Part shown: positions 63,742 through 64,000 of the stretch, in pieces
Layout: each line of letters opens with the position of its first letter
How positions within the stretch are numbered: the stretch's first letter is position 1
Origin: Mucilaginibacter sp. JRF
Lineage (GTDB): Bacteria; Bacteroidota; Bacteroidia; Sphingobacteriales; Sphingobacteriaceae
NCBI RefSeq assembly: GCF_015223065.1
Contig: NZ_JADFBY010000002.1
Coordinates: 620,001 to 684,000, forward strand
Length of the DNA: 64,000 nucleotides
Direction of reading: 5' to 3'
Notes under the pieces: model-generated
Database searches by the model: none
The model's input: the letters and a program-made list of their open reading frames with translations, nothing else
Told to the model about the DNA's origin: nothing
Program-made: the position numbers and the translations under genes

Positions 63742-63749
63742 CAAATGTA
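63742..63749 (-). promoter_or_regulatory. Promoter -7 box TACATTTG before the AraR gene
   Basis: Exact TAnnTTTG on the minus strand, 34 bases before the ATG at 63707. Confidence 0.45.
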
Positions 63750-63873
63750 ATTAATCGAACTATAAAAAATAAAAATGTTTAAGAGGCCGGGCTTTTGTAC
63801 TAAAAGTTCGTTTTAGCAATAATGTTTGTCATGCCCTCATCAGGTTTACATGCGATAAATTTAAATTTTTTTA

Positions 63874-63890
63874 AGTGTTTTTATAACAAT
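63874..63890. promoter_or_regulatory. Second candidate AraR operator, upstream of the gene beyond the right edge
   Basis: AGTGT-7 bases-ACAAT, preceded by TTTTTTA: it shares TTTAAGTGTT-like and ACA...ATTAA words with the araB site in reverse orientation. It stands just before a TATACTTTCG promoter-like stretch on the plus strand (about 63903-63912). Confidence 0.4.
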
Positions 63891-63992
63891 TAAATTTTTA
63901 TTTATACTTTCGAAGCACTGCTTGGGCGGCCGACCAACCCATGCGGTACCGCTCCAATTATAAAACTTATAACCTGTTTATTGTCCGTTTTT

Positions 63993-64000
63993 ATGAAGAA
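63993..64000 (+). CDS. Possible start of the next plus-strand gene (window edge)
   Basis: ATGAAGAA at the last bases of the window could open a signal-peptide-like protein (MK-Lys/Asn...). A promoter-like stretch and a roughly 80-base leader precede it. Only two codons are visible. Confidence 0.3.

Overview
The window reads as chromosomal DNA of a Bacteroidota bacterium, most likely a Sphingobacteriaceae member of the Mucilaginibacter/Pedobacter type (inference). The signs are a SusC/SusD pair with a hybrid two-component sensor, a type IX secretion plug-family protein, a lipoprotein TamA-like protein, BshB1 of bacillithiol synthesis, and many promoter-like TAnnTTTG boxes with almost no Shine-Dalgarno sequences. 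I see no insertion sequence, prophage, CRISPR array or rRNA operon. Two tRNA genes are present (Cys-GCA and Arg-CCG, both on the minus strand).

Layout. 1-9 kb: purA (cut by the left edge), a Fur-family regulator, a RelA/SpoT enzyme, a DUF4294-glutathione peroxidase-bshB1 operon, and an L-lysine 6-aminotransferase gene broken by one in-frame TGA. 9-24 kb: housekeeping and envelope genes, including a PLP desulfhydrase-like enzyme, RluD, a class IV aminotransferase, a FtsX-type permease, a NamZ-type muramidase, Fmt, a ceramidase-like membrane protein, DUF3050, a thioesterase, the T9SS plug protein, an ABC-F ATPase and PyrD. 24-39 kb: TrmH and TamL starting from overlapping divergent start codons, TspO, a cupin, a TMEM220 protein, an Anbu proteasome-like peptidase with a transglutaminase, an SPFH protein, a PAS/GAF histidine kinase, phosphoglucomutase, a GNAT enzyme, a protein with 23-residue repeats, and tRNA-Arg.

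39-52.5 kb is a fructan or fructoside utilisation locus, all on the minus strand. A hybrid sensor with a periplasmic sugar-binding domain stands upstream of an operon encoding sugar porter, fructokinase, SusC, SusD, GH32 and a DUF2961/GH172 enzyme. The model is: SusCD imports oligosaccharide, GH32 and GH172 release fructose in the periplasm, the porter brings it inside, the kinase phosphorylates it, and the sensor responds to free sugar. The GH172 member is unusual and suggests alpha-linked fructofuranosides or difructose anhydrides as part of the diet.

52.6-55 kb holds an AraC regulator with a short-chain dehydrogenase and an HPP-family membrane protein. 55-64 kb is an L-arabinose operon: a Nudix-type regulator (AraR/NrtR family), araB, araD, a GH97 glycosidase, araA and a sodium/solute symporter. 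A candidate operator recurs in front of araB and again near the right edge, upstream of what may be the next arabinose-controlled gene.

Coordinates were read by hand from the sequence. Family names come from recognised motifs and not from database searches.
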